Shown here: in pieces, positions 39,435 to 49,136 of the stretch
Position numbering within the stretch: position 1 is the stretch's first letter
Layout of the letters: every line of letters begins with the position of its first letter
Source: Rhodocyclales bacterium
GTDB taxonomy: Bacteria > Pseudomonadota > Gammaproteobacteria > Burkholderiales > Rhodocyclaceae
DNA: 64,000 nt
Reading direction: 5' to 3'
Assembly: GCA_016183655.1 (NCBI GenBank)
Contig: JACPEH010000008.1
Span: 248,001 to 312,000, forward strand
Program-made: the position numbers and the translations under genes
Notes under the pieces: generated by a model
What the model was told of the DNA's origin: nothing
The model's database searches: none
Seen by the model: the letters and a program-made list of their open reading frames with translations, nothing else

Positions 39435-39534
39435 GGCGGGCGCACGGCGCCACCGGCCGCTGCCGCGCGAACCGCTTGGCGACGGCCGTGTCCAACCTGC
39501 CATGGAACAGCGAGCGGGGAATATGCACGCCGAT

Positions 39535-39563
39535 TTGAATTCTTCCGTTTGTTCCCATATAAA
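39535..39563 (+). promoter_or_regulatory. Sigma-70-type promoter for the DUF2244-cytochrome oxidase operon
   Basis: TTGAAT (39535-39540), 17-base spacer, TATAAA (39558-39563), in an AT-rich island within the 224-base gap after the desulfurase gene. Confidence 0.7.
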
Positions 39564-39658
39564 AGTAACAAGCAACGCATCACCCGTCCGGGCGAAACAG
39601 GCATAGGGAGGGCGGGGGGACGGACGGTGTCGCGATCCGGTGAAAGGGATGGCGCACC

Positions 39659-40162
39659 ATGGTCGAATGTCTGCAACTCGGCAGTCCGCTGCCGTTCCGT
39701 GTCACCGCCCGGCCCGCGCCCAGCGTCCGGCGCCCCGGCGTGGGAGTCGCGCTGCTCGTCCTGGCCCCGTGGTTTGCCGTCGCCGGCACCTTCTTCCTGC
39801 TGGAAGGCGCCTGGCCGGTCAGCGCCTTCATGGCCGCCAGCCTGGCCGGGCTGGTCGCGGCCTTCCTGCATGTACGACGACACGCCGGCGACTTCGAACA
39901 GCTGACGCTCGACGCCGACCGCCTGGTCGTCGACAGCCATGCGCCGGGGGACGACCGGCATGCCGAGTTCAATAGCCAGTGGGTCTCGGTTGCCGTGCGC
40001 CCGGCCGGCATCGTCGGCGGCATGGGAACGCCGCGCCTGGTGCTCCGTGGCCAGGGCAAGGAAGTCGTCTTCGGCTACCTGTTGTCGGACGCGGAAGTGG
40101 CGACCGTCGGCCGGGAGCTGGCTCGCCGCCTGTCGCGGATCCGGCAATGGGGGCGCGCATGA
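39659..40162 (+). CDS. DUF2244 integral membrane protein
   Basis: 167 residues: two membrane helices (about 31-50 and 54-72) then a soluble beta-rich domain (FEQLTLDADRLVVDSHAPGDDRHAEFNSQWVSV). DUF2244 genes commonly sit immediately before cytochrome c oxidase subunit II in alpha- and betaproteobacteria; function unknown. Overlaps subunit II by four bases. Confidence 0.85.
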   Translation: MVECLQLGSPLPFRVTARPAPSVRRPGVGVALLVLAPWFAVAGTFFLLEGAWPVSAFMAASLAGLVAAFLHVRRHAGDFEQLTLDADRLVVDSHAPGDDRHAEFNSQWVSVAVRPAGIVGGMGTPRLVLRGQGKEVVFGYLLSDAEVATVGRELARRLSRIRQWGRA

Positions 40163-41367
40163 GCGCCGCGCGCCGCCGCGCCGCGAAGGCGCGGGAGGCG
40201 ACGGCTCAGGTGCCGCAGGCGCGCCGGCCAAGCTGCGGAAGCGGCTGCCGGCAGACCTCCCTTGCACCGCTGCCCTGGCTGGCGGCCGGCTTGGGCCTGG
40301 CCTCGCCGGCCGCCGCCGAATTCGCCCTCAACCTGCCGCCGCCGGCGACCGAGATCGCCCGCCAGATCTACGACCTGCACACGCTGATCCTGTGGATCTG
40401 CTTCGGCATCTTCCTGGTCGTCTTCGTGCCGATGTTCTACGCGCTGTGGCGCCACCGCAAATCCGCCGGCCACGCCGCGCAGCCCTTCCACGAGCACCCG
40501 AAGCTGGAGATCGCATGGACGCTGGCGCCGGCGCTGATCCTGATCGGCATGGCGATCCCGAGCACCTCGGTGGTGCTGGCGATGAAGGACACCAGCGCGC
40601 CGGAGATGACGATCAAGGTCACCGCCCGGCAATGGAAATGGGAATACGAGTACCTCGGCCACGACGTGCGCTTCGTCAGCAACCTGTCCACGCCGCAGGC
40701 GCAGATCGACAACCGCGAAGCGAAGGGCGAGCACTACCTGCTCGAAGTCGACCGGCCGCTGCTGGTGCCGACCGGCAAGAAGATCCGCCTGGTACTGACC
40801 GCCGAGGACGTCATCCACGCCTGGTGGGTACCGACGCTGGGCGTCAAGCAGGACGCCATCCCCGGCTTCATCCGCGACGCCTGGTTCAAGGTGGACGCGC
40901 CGGGCAGCTACCGCGGGCAGTGCGCCGAGCTGTGCGGAGTCAATCACGGCTTCATGCCGATCGTCGTCGAGGCGGTGCCGCCGGAAAAATTCGCGGCCTG
41001 GATGGACGGGCAGAAGACCGCGCTGGCCGCAGCGCAGGCGGCTTCCGGCCGCGACTACGAACTGGCCGAGCTGGTCCGACTGGGCGAGGCGGTCTATGCC
41101 GCCAACTGCGCCGTCTGCCACCAGGCCAACGGCAAGGGCCTGCCCGGCGCCTTCCCGGCGCTCGACGGCTCGCCGCTGGTCAAGGGGCCGAGGGCGGCGC
41201 ACCTGGCGCTGGTCTTCGACGGCAAGCCGGGGACGGCGATGCAGGCCTTCGCCAAGCAGCTCTCCGACCTCGACCTGGCGGCGGTGGTCAGCTACGAACG
41301 CAACGCCTGGGGCAACCGGACCGGCGACGGCGTGCAGCCGCGCGAGGTCGCCGCGCTGCGCAAATGA
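40159..41367 (+). CDS. ctaC: Cytochrome c oxidase subunit II with fused cytochrome c
   Basis: 402 residues. Signal/anchor, two membrane helices (about 70-95, 110-130), a cupredoxin domain with the CuA ligands (GQCAELCGVNHGFM) and the WKWEYEYLG aromatic patch, then a cytochrome c domain with CAVCH (residue ~316). The caa3-type arrangement receives electrons directly from soluble or bound cytochrome c. ATG 40159 overlaps the DUF2244 stop; ATG 40147 is an alternative. Confidence 0.93.
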   Translation: MSAARRRAAKAREATAQVPQARRPSCGSGCRQTSLAPLPWLAAGLGLASPAAAEFALNLPPPATEIARQIYDLHTLILWICFGIFLVVFVPMFYALWRHRKSAGHAAQPFHEHPKLEIAWTLAPALILIGMAIPSTSVVLAMKDTSAPEMTIKVTARQWKWEYEYLGHDVRFVSNLSTPQAQIDNREAKGEHYLLEVDRPLLVPTGKKIRLVLTAEDVIHAWWVPTLGVKQDAIPGFIRDAWFKVDAPGSYRGQCAELCGVNHGFMPIVVEAVPPEKFAAWMDGQKTALAAAQAASGRDYELAELVRLGEAVYAANCAVCHQANGKGLPGAFPALDGSPLVKGPRAAHLALVFDGKPGTAMQAFAKQLSDLDLAAVVSYERNAWGNRTGDGVQPREVAALRK

Positions 41368-41385
41368 CAGGAAGCGGAGGAAACC

Positions 41386-42957
41386 ATGGACATCGCCCTC
41401 GCCCCGCACGCCCACGACGAGCATCCGCACGGCCTGATGCGCTGGCTGACGACGACCAACCACAAGGACATCGGCACGCTCTACCTGTGGTTCTCGCTCT
41501 CCATGTTCCTGTTCGCCGGCGCGCTGGCGATGGTGATCCGCGCCGAGCTGTTCCAGCCCGGCCTGCAGCTGGTCGACCCGATGCAGTTCAACCGGCTGAC
41601 CTCGATGCACGGCCTGATCATGATCTTCGGCGCGATCATGCCGGCCTTCGTCGGCTTCGCCAACTGGCAGGTGCCGCTGATGATCGGCGCCCCGGACATG
41701 GCCTTTCCGCGGCTCAACAACTGGAGCTTCTGGCTGCTGCCGGTGGCGGCGACGCTGCTGCTCGCCTCGTTCTTCGTTCCCGGCGGCGCCCTCGCCGCCG
41801 GCTGGACGATGTACCCGCCGCTGTTCATCCAGGGCGGCATCGCCTACGACATGACCATCCTCGCCGTGCACGTGCTCGGCCTCTCGTCGATCATGGGCGC
41901 GATCAACATCATCACCACCATCCTCAACCTGCGCGCGCCGGGGATGACGCTGATGAAGATGCCGCTGTTCGTGTGGACCTGGCTGATCACCGCCTACCTG
42001 CTGGTGGCGGTGATGCCGGTGCTGGCCAGCGTGATCACCATGCTGCTCACCGACCGCCACTTCGGCACGCATTTCTTCAACGCCGCCGGCGGCGGCGACC
42101 CGGTGATGTTCCAGCACATCTTCTGGTTCTTCGGCCACCCCGAGGTCTACATCATGATCCTGCCGGCCTTCGGCATCATCTCGACGATCATCCCGACCTT
42201 CGCCCGCAAGAAACTGTTCGGCTACACCTCGATGGTCTATGCGGTGGCCTCGATCGCGCTGCTTTCCTTCATCGTCTGGGCGCACCACATGTTCACGACG
42301 GGCATGCCGGTCGCCGGCCAGCTGTTCTTCATGTACTCGACGATGCTGATCGCCATCCCGACCGGGGTGAAGGTGTTCAACTGGGTGGCGACGATCTGGC
42401 GCGGCTCGATCACCTTCGAGACGCCGATGCTGTTCGCCATCACCGTCGTCTGCCTGTTCACCATCGGCGGCTTCTCCGGGCTGGTGCTGGCCCTGGTGCC
42501 GGTCGACATCCAGCTGCAGGACACCTACTACGTGGTCGCCCACTTCCACTACGTGCTCTTCTCCGGCGCGGCGATGAGCATCATGGGCGGCGTCTATTAC
42601 TGGCTGCCGAAATGGACCGGCCACCGCTACGACGAGACGCTCGGCAAGTGGCACTTCTGGCTGACGACGATCGCCTTCAACCTGACCTTCTTCCCGATGC
42701 ACTTCCTCGGGCTGGCCGGCATGCCGCGGCGCATCCCCGACTACGCGCTGCAGTTCGCCGACTTCAACATGATCGCCAGCCTCGGCGGCTTCGTCCTCGG
42801 CGCCGCGCAACTGCTCTTCGTCTACGTCGTCGTCAAATGCATCCGCGGCGGCGAGCCGGCCGGCGAGCGGCCGTGGGACGGCGCCGATACGCTCGAATGG
42901 ACGCTGCCGTCGCCGCCGCCCTACCACTCGTTCACGACGCCGCCGAAGATCGACTGA
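41386..42957 (+). CDS. ctaD: Cytochrome c oxidase subunit I
   Basis: 523 residues, 12 helices. Catalytic heme-copper ligands are visible: low-spin heme His in [10 protein letters not shown], the [13 protein letters not shown] Cu-B/Tyr region, HHMFTTGM, and [11 protein letters not shown]. The HPEVY glutamate puts it in the A1-type. Oxidises cytochrome c and pumps protons in the inner membrane. Confidence 0.97.
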   Translation: MDIALAPHAHDEHPHGLMRWLTTTNHKDIGTLYLWFSLSMFLFAGALAMVIRAELFQPGLQLVDPMQFNRLTSMHGLIMIFGAIMPAFVGFANWQVPLMIGAPDMAFPRLNNWSFWLLPVAATLLLASFFVPGGALAAGWTMYPPLFIQGGIAYDMTILAVHVLGLSSIMGAINIITTILNLRAPGMTLMKMPLFVWTWLITAYLLVAVMPVLASVITMLLTDRHFGTHFFNAAGGGDPVMFQHIFWFFGHPEVYIMILPAFGIISTIIPTFARKKLFGYTSMVYAVASIALLSFIVWAHHMFTTGMPVAGQLFFMYSTMLIAIPTGVKVFNWVATIWRGSITFETPMLFAITVVCLFTIGGFSGLVLALVPVDIQLQDTYYVVAHFHYVLFSGAAMSIMGGVYYWLPKWTGHRYDETLGKWHFWLTTIAFNLTFFPMHFLGLAGMPRRIPDYALQFADFNMIASLGGFVLGAAQLLFVYVVVKCIRGGEPAGERPWDGADTLEWTLPSPPPYHSFTTPPKID

Positions 42958-42975
42958 GCAGGAAGGAAAGCCGCC

Positions 42976-43815
42976 ATGAGCGAACACGCCCACGCCACGA
43001 CCTCCTACTACGTCCCGCCGCCGTCGCGCTGGCCGATCGTCGGTTCCTGCGCGCTGCTGGCGATCGCTTCCGGCTTCGTGCTGCTGCTCGCCAAGGTCGC
43101 CGCCGGCCCCTGGGTCATGGCCTTGGGCGCGGCGATCCTGGTCTACATGCTGGTCGGCTGGTTCGGCAGCGTCATCCGCGAGAACCAGGCCGGGCTGCTC
43201 GAAGGCCAGGTGGATACCTCGTTCCGCTGGGGCATGGTGTGGTTCATCTTTTCCGAGGTGATGTTCTTCGCCGGCTTCTTCGGCGCGCTGTTCTACGCCC
43301 GCAATTTTGCCGTGCCCGCGCTGGGCGAAGCGGAGATGCTGTGGCCGGGCTACGCCGGCACCTGGCCGACCACCGGGCCGGGCATCACCGACCCGTTCAC
43401 GCCGATGGCGGCGTGGGGCATCCCGGCGGTGAACACGCTGATCCTGCTCTCCTCGGGGGCGACCGTGACCTGGGCGCACTGGGGCCTGCAGAAGGGCGAG
43501 CGCGGGCAGATCAAGCTCGGCCTGGTGCTCACCATCGGCCTCGGCCTGCTCTTCCTCGGCCTGCAGATCCACGAATACGCCGAAGCGCCGTTCACGCTGA
43601 AGAGCGGCATCTACGGCGCCACCTTCTACATGCTGACCGGTTTCCACGGCCTGCACGTGACGCTGGGCGTGATCATGCTCACCGTCATCACCGGCCGCGT
43701 CTTCGCCGGCCACTTCAGCGCCGCCCGCCACTTCGGCTTCGCCGCGGTGTCGTGGTACTGGCACTTCGTCGACGTCGTCTGGCTGATGCTGTTCGTCGTC
43801 GTCTATTGGCTGTAG
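42976..43815 (+). CDS. ctaE: Cytochrome c oxidase subunit III
   Basis: 279 residues with seven helices and family motifs FRWGMVWFIFSEVMFFAGFF and GFHGLHVTLGVIML...WYWHFVDVVWL. Nineteen bases after subunit I. The Cox11/CtaG copper chaperone gene that often lies between I and III is absent here, so copper insertion factors must be elsewhere. Confidence 0.95.
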   Translation: MSEHAHATTSYYVPPPSRWPIVGSCALLAIASGFVLLLAKVAAGPWVMALGAAILVYMLVGWFGSVIRENQAGLLEGQVDTSFRWGMVWFIFSEVMFFAGFFGALFYARNFAVPALGEAEMLWPGYAGTWPTTGPGITDPFTPMAAWGIPAVNTLILLSSGATVTWAHWGLQKGERGQIKLGLVLTIGLGLLFLGLQIHEYAEAPFTLKSGIYGATFYMLTGFHGLHVTLGVIMLTVITGRVFAGHFSAARHFGFAAVSWYWHFVDVVWLMLFVVVYWL

Positions 43816-43828
43816 GCCGCCGAAAATG

Positions 43829-43865
43829 CATCGGCCCGCCCGGCGTATGCCGGTGCGGGCCGATG
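43829..43865. terminator. Convergent-gene hairpin terminator
   Basis: Perfect 11-bp stem CATCGGCCCGC/GCGGGCCGATG with an inner CCGGC/GCCGG pair, between the convergent ctaE and YIP1-like genes. No long T run, so efficiency is uncertain. Confidence 0.65.
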
Positions 43866-43885
43866 TTCGTCGCGGAGGGAGGGGG

Positions 43886-44470
43886 TCAGGCCGAGAACGA
43901 CACCGCCCAGCCCCAGCTGACGAAGGCCAGCCCGAGCATCGCCACCCAGCCGACCAGGCCGGCACCGACGATCGACGCCGTCAGCAGTTGCGCGGGACCT
44001 TCCTCGTCCACCCCGAACACGCGGTAGGTGCCTTCGTAGATCAGCAGCACCGACGCGGCAATGGCAACCACGCCGACCAGCGCGATGAAGAGCAGGTTCG
44101 GCACGAACAGCGCCAACCCCGACAGCCACAACGGCGTCGGCACCACGGCGGCGAAGGCGAAGGTGTCGTGGTACTCCGGCACGCGGTCGGCAACCTCGCC
44201 GAGACGCTGGATGACGGCGCCCATCACCGGCACCATGATCAGTTCGGCGAGATAGAAGATGGTGGCGAGAATCCACGCCCGATTGATTGAAATGCCGAGC
44301 AGACCTTCGTTGTAGGCGCTCGCCGCATACAGCAGCATGGCCGGCGGAATCAACGACATCGGCACGACGTAGAAGGCCATCGTCTTCACCACCGACGGAT
44401 GGACGCGCATCAACCAGGCCCATCCTTCGTCGTGCGACGACAGCATTTTCGGGAACATCATCAGGTTCAT
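43886..44470 (-). CDS. YIP1-family membrane protein
   Basis: 194 residues, five hydrophobic helices, overall arrangement of the bacterial Yip1 domain (DEGWAWLMRVHPSVVKTMAFYVVPMSLIPP; PTPLWLSGLALFVPNL). Function unknown in bacteria. ATG 44470 is preceded by AGGAGGCC. Convergent to the oxidase operon. Confidence 0.75.
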   Translation of the reverse strand: MNLMMFPKMLSSHDEGWAWLMRVHPSVVKTMAFYVVPMSLIPPAMLLYAASAYNEGLLGISINRAWILATIFYLAELIMVPVMGAVIQRLGEVADRVPEYHDTFAFAAVVPTPLWLSGLALFVPNLLFIALVGVVAIAASVLLIYEGTYRVFGVDEEGPAQLLTASIVGAGLVGWVAMLGLAFVSWGWAVSFSA

Positions 44471-44768
44471 GGCTGGCCTCCTGTTGCGCAGTCATTCGAT
44501 ACCCCTTTGACTGGCGGCGCCGCGGCCGGTTCCGGCGTCGCCACGGCGAGCTTGAATGCCGGCGGACGCATCCTAGAATGACAACACCAACCCCAAGGAA
44601 GGTTCACGCTGGACGAGCACCGCCGGATGCGTGTGCTGCGCAGCCGCAGCGCCGGGCGCTCGCGAAAGGAGGCCGCATGCCAACCCGTTCCCCGCCCATT
44701 GCCGTCCCGCCGGCGCGCGAAGTCGCGCGCGCCGGCGGCGGACGGCGAATCCGGGAAGCACCCGCGCC

Positions 44769-46046
44769 GTGAACGCGCGGAGCGGGATCGACGGTGCATT
44801 GCGCGAGGCAATCGCCGCCCGCTATCGTGCCGTCCGCGCGCTGACGCAGCAGTTGGCAGAGCCGCTGTCGGCCGAGGACCAGGGCCTGCAGTCGATGCCG
44901 GACGCGAGCCCGACCAAGTGGCATCTGGCGCATACCAGCTGGTTCTTCGAGGCGCTGATCCTGGGGCCGCTGCAGCCGGGCTACACGCCGTTCGATGCAC
45001 GCTTCCATTTCCTGTTCAACTCGTATTACGAAAGCCTCGGGCCGCGGCAGCCGCGCCCGCAGCGCGGGCTGATCAGCCGCCCCGGATGCGACGAGATCCG
45101 GCGCTACCGCGCCCATGTCGACGCGGCGATGCAGTGCTTCATCGCCGGCTGCGACGCCGCCGTCTGGGAAGGTGCGCGGCCGCTGGTCGAGCTCGGCCTG
45201 AACCACGAGCAGCAGCACCAGGAACTGATCCTCACCGACATCAAGCACGCGCTGTCGATGAATGCCTTCGACCCCGCCTACCTCACAATCGCACCGCCAG
45301 CGGCGGGCAGCGCGCCGGCGCTGGCCTGGTGCGACTTCCCCAGCGGCCAGGTGATGATCGGCCACGACGGCGCGGACTTCGCCTTCGACAACGAGGGGCC
45401 GCGCCATGCCGTGCTGCTCTCCCCCTACCGGCTGGCCAGCCGGCCGGTGACCTGCGGCGAGTACCTCGATTTCATCGCCGACGGCGGCTACGCCCGCGCC
45501 GGACTGTGGCTCTCCGACGGCTGGGCGCAGGTTTGCGAACAGGGCTGGCAGGCGCCGCTCTACTGGCGCCGCGAAGGCGCTGGCGAATGGAGCCAGTTCA
45601 CGCTGCACGGGCGGCGCCCGGTCGCCACCGACGAGCCGGTCTGCCACGTCAGCTTCTACGAAGCGGCGGCCTACGCCGCCTGGGCCGACGCCCGCCTGCC
45701 GACCGAACAGGAATGGGAAGCCGCCGTCGCCGGCCTGCCGGTCGCCGGCCACTGGCTGGAGGCCGCCGCGCTGCAGCCGCGCCCGGCGCCGGCCGGGCCG
45801 GGGCTGCAGCAGGCCTTCGGCGACGTCTGGGAATGGACGCGCTCGGCCTACGACCCCTACCCCGGCTTCCGCCCGCTGCCCGGCGCCGCCGCCGAATACA
45901 ACGGCAAGTTCATGGTCGGCCAGCTGGTGCTGCGCGGCGGCAGTTGCGCCAGCCCGAGCGGGCACCTGCGGGCAAGCTATCGCAATTTCTTCCCGCCGGC
46001 AGCGCGCTGGCAGTTCTCCGGCATCCGCCTGGCGAGGGACCCATGA
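44769..46046 (+). CDS. egtB: Ergothioneine biosynthesis sulfoxide synthase EgtB
   Basis: Non-heme iron enzyme joining trimethyl-histidine (hercynine) with a thiol (cysteine or gamma-glutamylcysteine) and O2. 425 residues: DinB-like domain with iron ligands (WHLAHTSWFFE and HEQQHQE), then a formylglycine-generating-enzyme-like domain (MIGHDGADFAFDNEGPRHAV ... GDVWEWTRSAYDPYPGF ... LRGGSCASP). The first codon is probably GTG 44769; the open frame before it is low-complexity. A GTG at 44631 is a less likely start. egtD follows, completing a two-gene pathway. Confidence 0.9.
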   Translation: MNARSGIDGALREAIAARYRAVRALTQQLAEPLSAEDQGLQSMPDASPTKWHLAHTSWFFEALILGPLQPGYTPFDARFHFLFNSYYESLGPRQPRPQRGLISRPGCDEIRRYRAHVDAAMQCFIAGCDAAVWEGARPLVELGLNHEQQHQELILTDIKHALSMNAFDPAYLTIAPPAAGSAPALAWCDFPSGQVMIGHDGADFAFDNEGPRHAVLLSPYRLASRPVTCGEYLDFIADGGYARAGLWLSDGWAQVCEQGWQAPLYWRREGAGEWSQFTLHGRRPVATDEPVCHVSFYEAAAYAAWADARLPTEQEWEAAVAGLPVAGHWLEAAALQPRPAPAGPGLQQAFGDVWEWTRSAYDPYPGFRPLPGAAAEYNGKFMVGQLVLRGGSCASPSGHLRASYRNFFPPAARWQFSGIRLARDP

Positions 46047-46134
46047 ACGCCCGCAAGCCACGCCCCGGCGTCCCGCAGCGACGAACCGTGCGCACCGCCT
46101 CCCTTGGGGAGACGGTGGCGAGGAGGGTGGCACC

Positions 46135-47100
46135 ATGAGCCCGCGGCCGGCCCTGCACCTGGTCGCCGAGGCCGCCGCCGCGGAATTCGGGCAGGACCTG
46201 CTCGACTGCCTGCAGCGGCAGCCGCATGCGATCTCGCCGAAGCACTTCTACGACGCGGCGGGCTCGCGGCTGTTCGAACAGATCTGCGAACTGCCCGAGT
46301 ACTACCTGACGCGCACCGAACTCGCCATCCTCGACCGGCACGTCGGGGAGATGGCGGCGCTGATCGGCCCCGGCGCCGAGATCGTCGAATTCGGTGCCGG
46401 CTCGCTGACCAAGGTCCGCCTGCTGCTCGACGCGCTGCGCGAACCGGCCGGCTTCGCCGCCATCGACATCTCCGGGGAGCATCTCCACGCTGCGCTGGCG
46501 GCGCTGCGCCGGGACTACCCGACGCTGGAGATGGAGGCGATCGTCGACGACTTCACACGGATGGAGACGCTGCCGGTGTGGCATGTCGGCCATCCGCGGC
46601 GGGTCGGTTTCTTCCCCGGCTCGACCATCGGCAACTTCAGCCCGCAGCAGGCGCGCCGCTTCCTGTCCATGGCTTCCCGCCTGCTCCGCGGCGGCGGCTT
46701 GCTGATCGGCATCGACCTGGTCAAGGACCCGGCCATCCTGCACGCCGCCTACAACGACGCGGCGGGAGTCACCGCCGCCTTCAACCGCAACCTGCTCGCC
46801 CGCGCCAACCGCGAACTGGGGAGCAACTTCGACGTCGCCGCGTTCAGCCATTACGCGTTCTACAACGTGCCGCAGCAGCGCATCGAGATGCACCTGGTCA
46901 ACCAGAAACACCAGGAGATCGCGCTGCTCGGCCGGCAGTTCGTGCTGGCGCCGGGCGAAGCGATCCATACCGAGCATTCGCACAAGTTCACCGTTCCGAC
47001 CTTCGAGGCCATGGCGCGCAGTTGCGGTTTCGCGCCGGCGGCGAGGTGGACCGATGCCGGGCAGCGCTTCAGCGTGCATTGGCTGGAGTCGTCGGGATAG
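46135..47100 (+). CDS. egtD: L-histidine N-alpha-methyltransferase EgtD
   Basis: Trimethylates histidine with S-adenosylmethionine. 321 residues with the family sequences SPKHFYDAAGSRLFEQICELPEYYLTRTE, IVEFGAGSLTKVRLLLDAL (SAM loop) and FFPGSTIGNF. GGAGGG precedes the ATG. It is six bases from the stop of the convergent DUF2325 gene, with no space for a terminator between them. Confidence 0.93.
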   Translation: MSPRPALHLVAEAAAAEFGQDLLDCLQRQPHAISPKHFYDAAGSRLFEQICELPEYYLTRTELAILDRHVGEMAALIGPGAEIVEFGAGSLTKVRLLLDALREPAGFAAIDISGEHLHAALAALRRDYPTLEMEAIVDDFTRMETLPVWHVGHPRRVGFFPGSTIGNFSPQQARRFLSMASRLLRGGGLLIGIDLVKDPAILHAAYNDAAGVTAAFNRNLLARANRELGSNFDVAAFSHYAFYNVPQQRIEMHLVNQKHQEIALLGRQFVLAPGEAIHTEHSHKFTVPTFEAMARSCGFAPAARWTDAGQRFSVHWLESSG

Positions 47101-47106
47101 CCAGTA

Positions 47107-48399
47107 CTACCCCGGCTTTGTACTTGCCTCCTGGCTGCCGGCTTCGCCGATCGCGCGCCCGAAACTGGAGACGCCCGGGGTCTTCACGAACATGCACGGC
47201 TTGCCGGTGCGCTTGCAGTGCTCCTTTACACGCCAATAGGCGTTGTGGCTGATGCAGCCGACCTGGCAGATGACGATGTCGGCCGCCGCCACGGCGTTGT
47301 CGATGCGGTGCAGGTTCTCCTCAAGGCCGCCATCGTGGTGCAGGAAGCGGCCGCCGCATTGCTCGACCACTTCCCGGTAGGAATGGAGCGCGCCCGAGCG
47401 GCCGCCGACGCAGAGTACCGCCTTGCCGGAAAGGCGGCGCTCCGGCAGATCGGCCGCAGCCATATCGTCGCGCCCGTCGCTGGCATCGCAACCGAGCGCC
47501 TCGATCGTCTCCTCGGCGTAGCGGGCGAACTCGCGCAAGCGGGCGACCTCCCGCTCCAGGGACTCGGTGCGCTGGCGGAAAGCGTCGGCGCGCGCGTCGG
47601 CCCGCGCCAACTGGTGGACGAGTTCCGCCCGCGCCTTGCGCTCGGGGAGTTCGCCGCGCAGGGTTTCCAGTTCGCGGCCGAAGCGCTCGCCGCGGGCCGC
47701 GGCAACTGCCAGTTCGCTGCGCAGGTCGGCGATCTCGCGCGCCGCCACCTGCGTCGCCGCCACCTTGTCGGCGCGCGCCTGGTCGAGGCCGGCATTGGCC
47801 GCGTCGAGCTGGCGGCGCAGGTGGGAATTCTCGTCGCGCAGCGTCTGCATCGCCTTCAGGTCGGCGCGCGTGCCGGTGCCGAGCTGGTGCTGCAGCATGT
47901 GGATGTCGCCGAAGATTTCCTGTTCGAGTCCGCTGTCGAGCGCCGGATGCGTCCAGCACGCCCACAGCATGCCGGGAACCCCCGCGCCTTCGTCGCAGGC
48001 ACGCCGCCAGGCGGCGCGCAGCTCGCCGCCGGTCTTCACGCCGGCCAGCGCCTTCACCGTCAGCCGGTAGCGCTGCTCCAGCGTCCGCTGCAGCAGCTCG
48101 GCCAGCCGGCTGCGCTGCTCGCAGGCGCCGACGGCGGTGGTGTGCAGCACGTGGTCGCTGGTCTCCGGCGGGAAATGCATCACCTTGCGCATCAGGCCGC
48201 GCAACTCGTCGCAGGCAAAGCAAACGCCGACCACCGGGCAGTGGCAGCGGTGCGGCAGCTCCCACAGGCGCCGCCGGCGCGAGCCGGCGGCGGGCAGCAG
48301 CTCGGGCTCGATCAGCGGCGACGGTACGGCGTAGGCGCCGGCCGCCTGTCGGAGGGCAGCCGGCAGGCTGCGGGCAACGCTAAACGGAAAGTCGGCCAT
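47107..48399 (-). CDS. DUF2325 protein with a Cys-rich N-terminus and a long coiled coil
   Basis: 430 residues. N-terminal part (40-165) has the Cys/His cluster HRCHCPVVGVCFACDELRGLM and a C-A-C-W-T-H-P stretch, possibly a metal site. Residues 170-325 are a heptad coiled coil (LRDENSHLRRQLDAANAGLDQARADK). The last ~95 residues are DUF2325 (VLCVGGRSGALHSYREVVEQ ... FLHHDGGLEENLHRIDNA ... CQVGCISHNAYWRVKEHCK). ATG 48399 follows AGGAG; longer frame rejected. Last gene of a Fur-box-controlled operon, so an iron-responsive role is inferred. Confidence 0.82.
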   Translation of the reverse strand: MADFPFSVARSLPAALRQAAGAYAVPSPLIEPELLPAAGSRRRRLWELPHRCHCPVVGVCFACDELRGLMRKVMHFPPETSDHVLHTTAVGACEQRSRLAELLQRTLEQRYRLTVKALAGVKTGGELRAAWRRACDEGAGVPGMLWACWTHPALDSGLEQEIFGDIHMLQHQLGTGTRADLKAMQTLRDENSHLRRQLDAANAGLDQARADKVAATQVAAREIADLRSELAVAAARGERFGRELETLRGELPERKARAELVHQLARADARADAFRQRTESLEREVARLREFARYAEETIEALGCDASDGRDDMAAADLPERRLSGKAVLCVGGRSGALHSYREVVEQCGGRFLHHDGGLEENLHRIDNAVAAADIVICQVGCISHNAYWRVKEHCKRTGKPCMFVKTPGVSSFGRAIGEAGSQEASTKPG

Positions 48400-48835
48400 G
48401 CGTATCTCCTGGCGTGGGGCTATCGCAGCGGCCGTCGTGGCGGCTGCGGAACAATTCGCGGGCAAGCGCATCGCGCTCGGCCGACAGGCGTCGGCACTCC
48501 GCGTCGGCGATGCCGAGCGCCCGCTCCAGCATGGTGGCGCGCCGGGCCGCATCGCGCAGGCGGTCGTTGGCCTCGGCCAGCGCCGACAGCTTGCGCCCGA
48601 GATCGACGATCACCGTGCCCGACGCGTAGCGTTCGATCTGCCGCGCCTGGCCGTCGGACAGCGCCTGCAGGCGCGAGACCTCGGCGTTCAGCGCCATGAT
48701 CTGGCGCGTGCTGTGCAGGGCGCTGCGGCGCAGACGCAGGCGGCTGGCGCGCAGCGCCCGCCGCAGGTCGCGGATCTCCCGCGCTTCCGGCGCCTCGTCG
48801 GCGAGCACGCTGCGGTCTTTAAGCGGCGCCAGCAT
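48380..48835 (-). CDS. Coiled-coil protein of unknown function
   Basis: 151 residues, almost entirely helical heptads (ALRASRLRLRRSALHSTRQI...NAEVSRLQALSDGQ...LSALAEANDRLRDAARRA). No cysteines and no membrane segment. Overlaps the DUF2325 gene by 20 bases and the small gene upstream by 17, so it is translated in a tight operon. Probably pairs with the coiled coil of the DUF2325 protein. GAGGAA before ATG 48835. Confidence 0.7.
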   Translation of the reverse strand: MLAPLKDRSVLADEAPEAREIRDLRRALRASRLRLRRSALHSTRQIMALNAEVSRLQALSDGQARQIERYASGTVIVDLGRKLSALAEANDRLRDAARRATMLERALGIADAECRRLSAERDALARELFRSRHDGRCDSPTPGDTHGRLSV

Positions 48836-49052
48836 GGGGTTCCTCCCGGCGGCGCTCCCGCCCCTTGTCCAGATGCTGCCCGAGACGCTGGCTGGCACGC
48901 TCGCACAGCAGGCGCACCTCGGCATCCAGATCGGCGAATTCGCACAACTGGTCGAGCAGGCGGATCGCATGTCGCGCGGAATGGGGGCAGCCGCTTTCCT
49001 GATGGATCAGCAACTGGCTGAGGGCCCCCGCCCAGAGGTTGTTGGTCGGCAT
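48819..49052 (-). CDS. Small protein of unknown function
   Basis: 77 residues (MPTNNLWAGALSQLLIHQES...). Contains Cys at 22, 37 and 50 and His at 24 and 28, and a helical centre (HAIRLLDQLCEFADLDAEVRLL). Good Shine-Dalgarno AAGGAG seven bases before ATG 49052. Second gene of the Fur-box operon. Confidence 0.7.
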   Translation of the reverse strand: MPTNNLWAGALSQLLIHQESGCPHSARHAIRLLDQLCEFADLDAEVRLLCERASQRLGQHLDKGRERRREEPHAGAA

Positions 49053-49064
49053 GACGGGGCTCCT

Positions 49065-49136
49065 TCAGCAGGCCCCGAGCACCAGCCAGAGCAGCCCGGC
49101 GGCGAGCGAGATGTTGATGTAGAGGCTATCCGGCAT
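49065..49136 (-). CDS. 23-residue single-helix membrane peptide
   Basis: Short frame MPDSLYINISLAAGLLWLVL plus GAC and a TGA stop. One membrane helix fills the whole C-terminal half. GGAG lies seven bases before the ATG, and the stop lies 13 bases before the next start, overlapping that gene's AAGGAG. It is the first coding unit after the Fur-box promoter. No family known to me; the ribosome-binding sites and operon position are the support. Confidence 0.55.
   Translation of the reverse strand: MPDSLYINISLAAGLLWLVLGAC

Noticed and set aside
40075-43965. 1296-codon minus-strand frame opposite the cytochrome oxidase genes
   Set aside because: Repetitive His/Asp/Arg/Gln composition is the complement of oxidase codons; the plus strand carries unmistakable heme-copper motifs.
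46043-46138. 31-codon frame (MNARKPRPGVPQ...) between egtB and egtD, overlapping both
   Set aside because: ATGA overlap with egtB is suggestive, but there is no ribosome-binding site, the composition is arginine-rich shadow sequence, and the segment contains egtD's own GGAGGG site.
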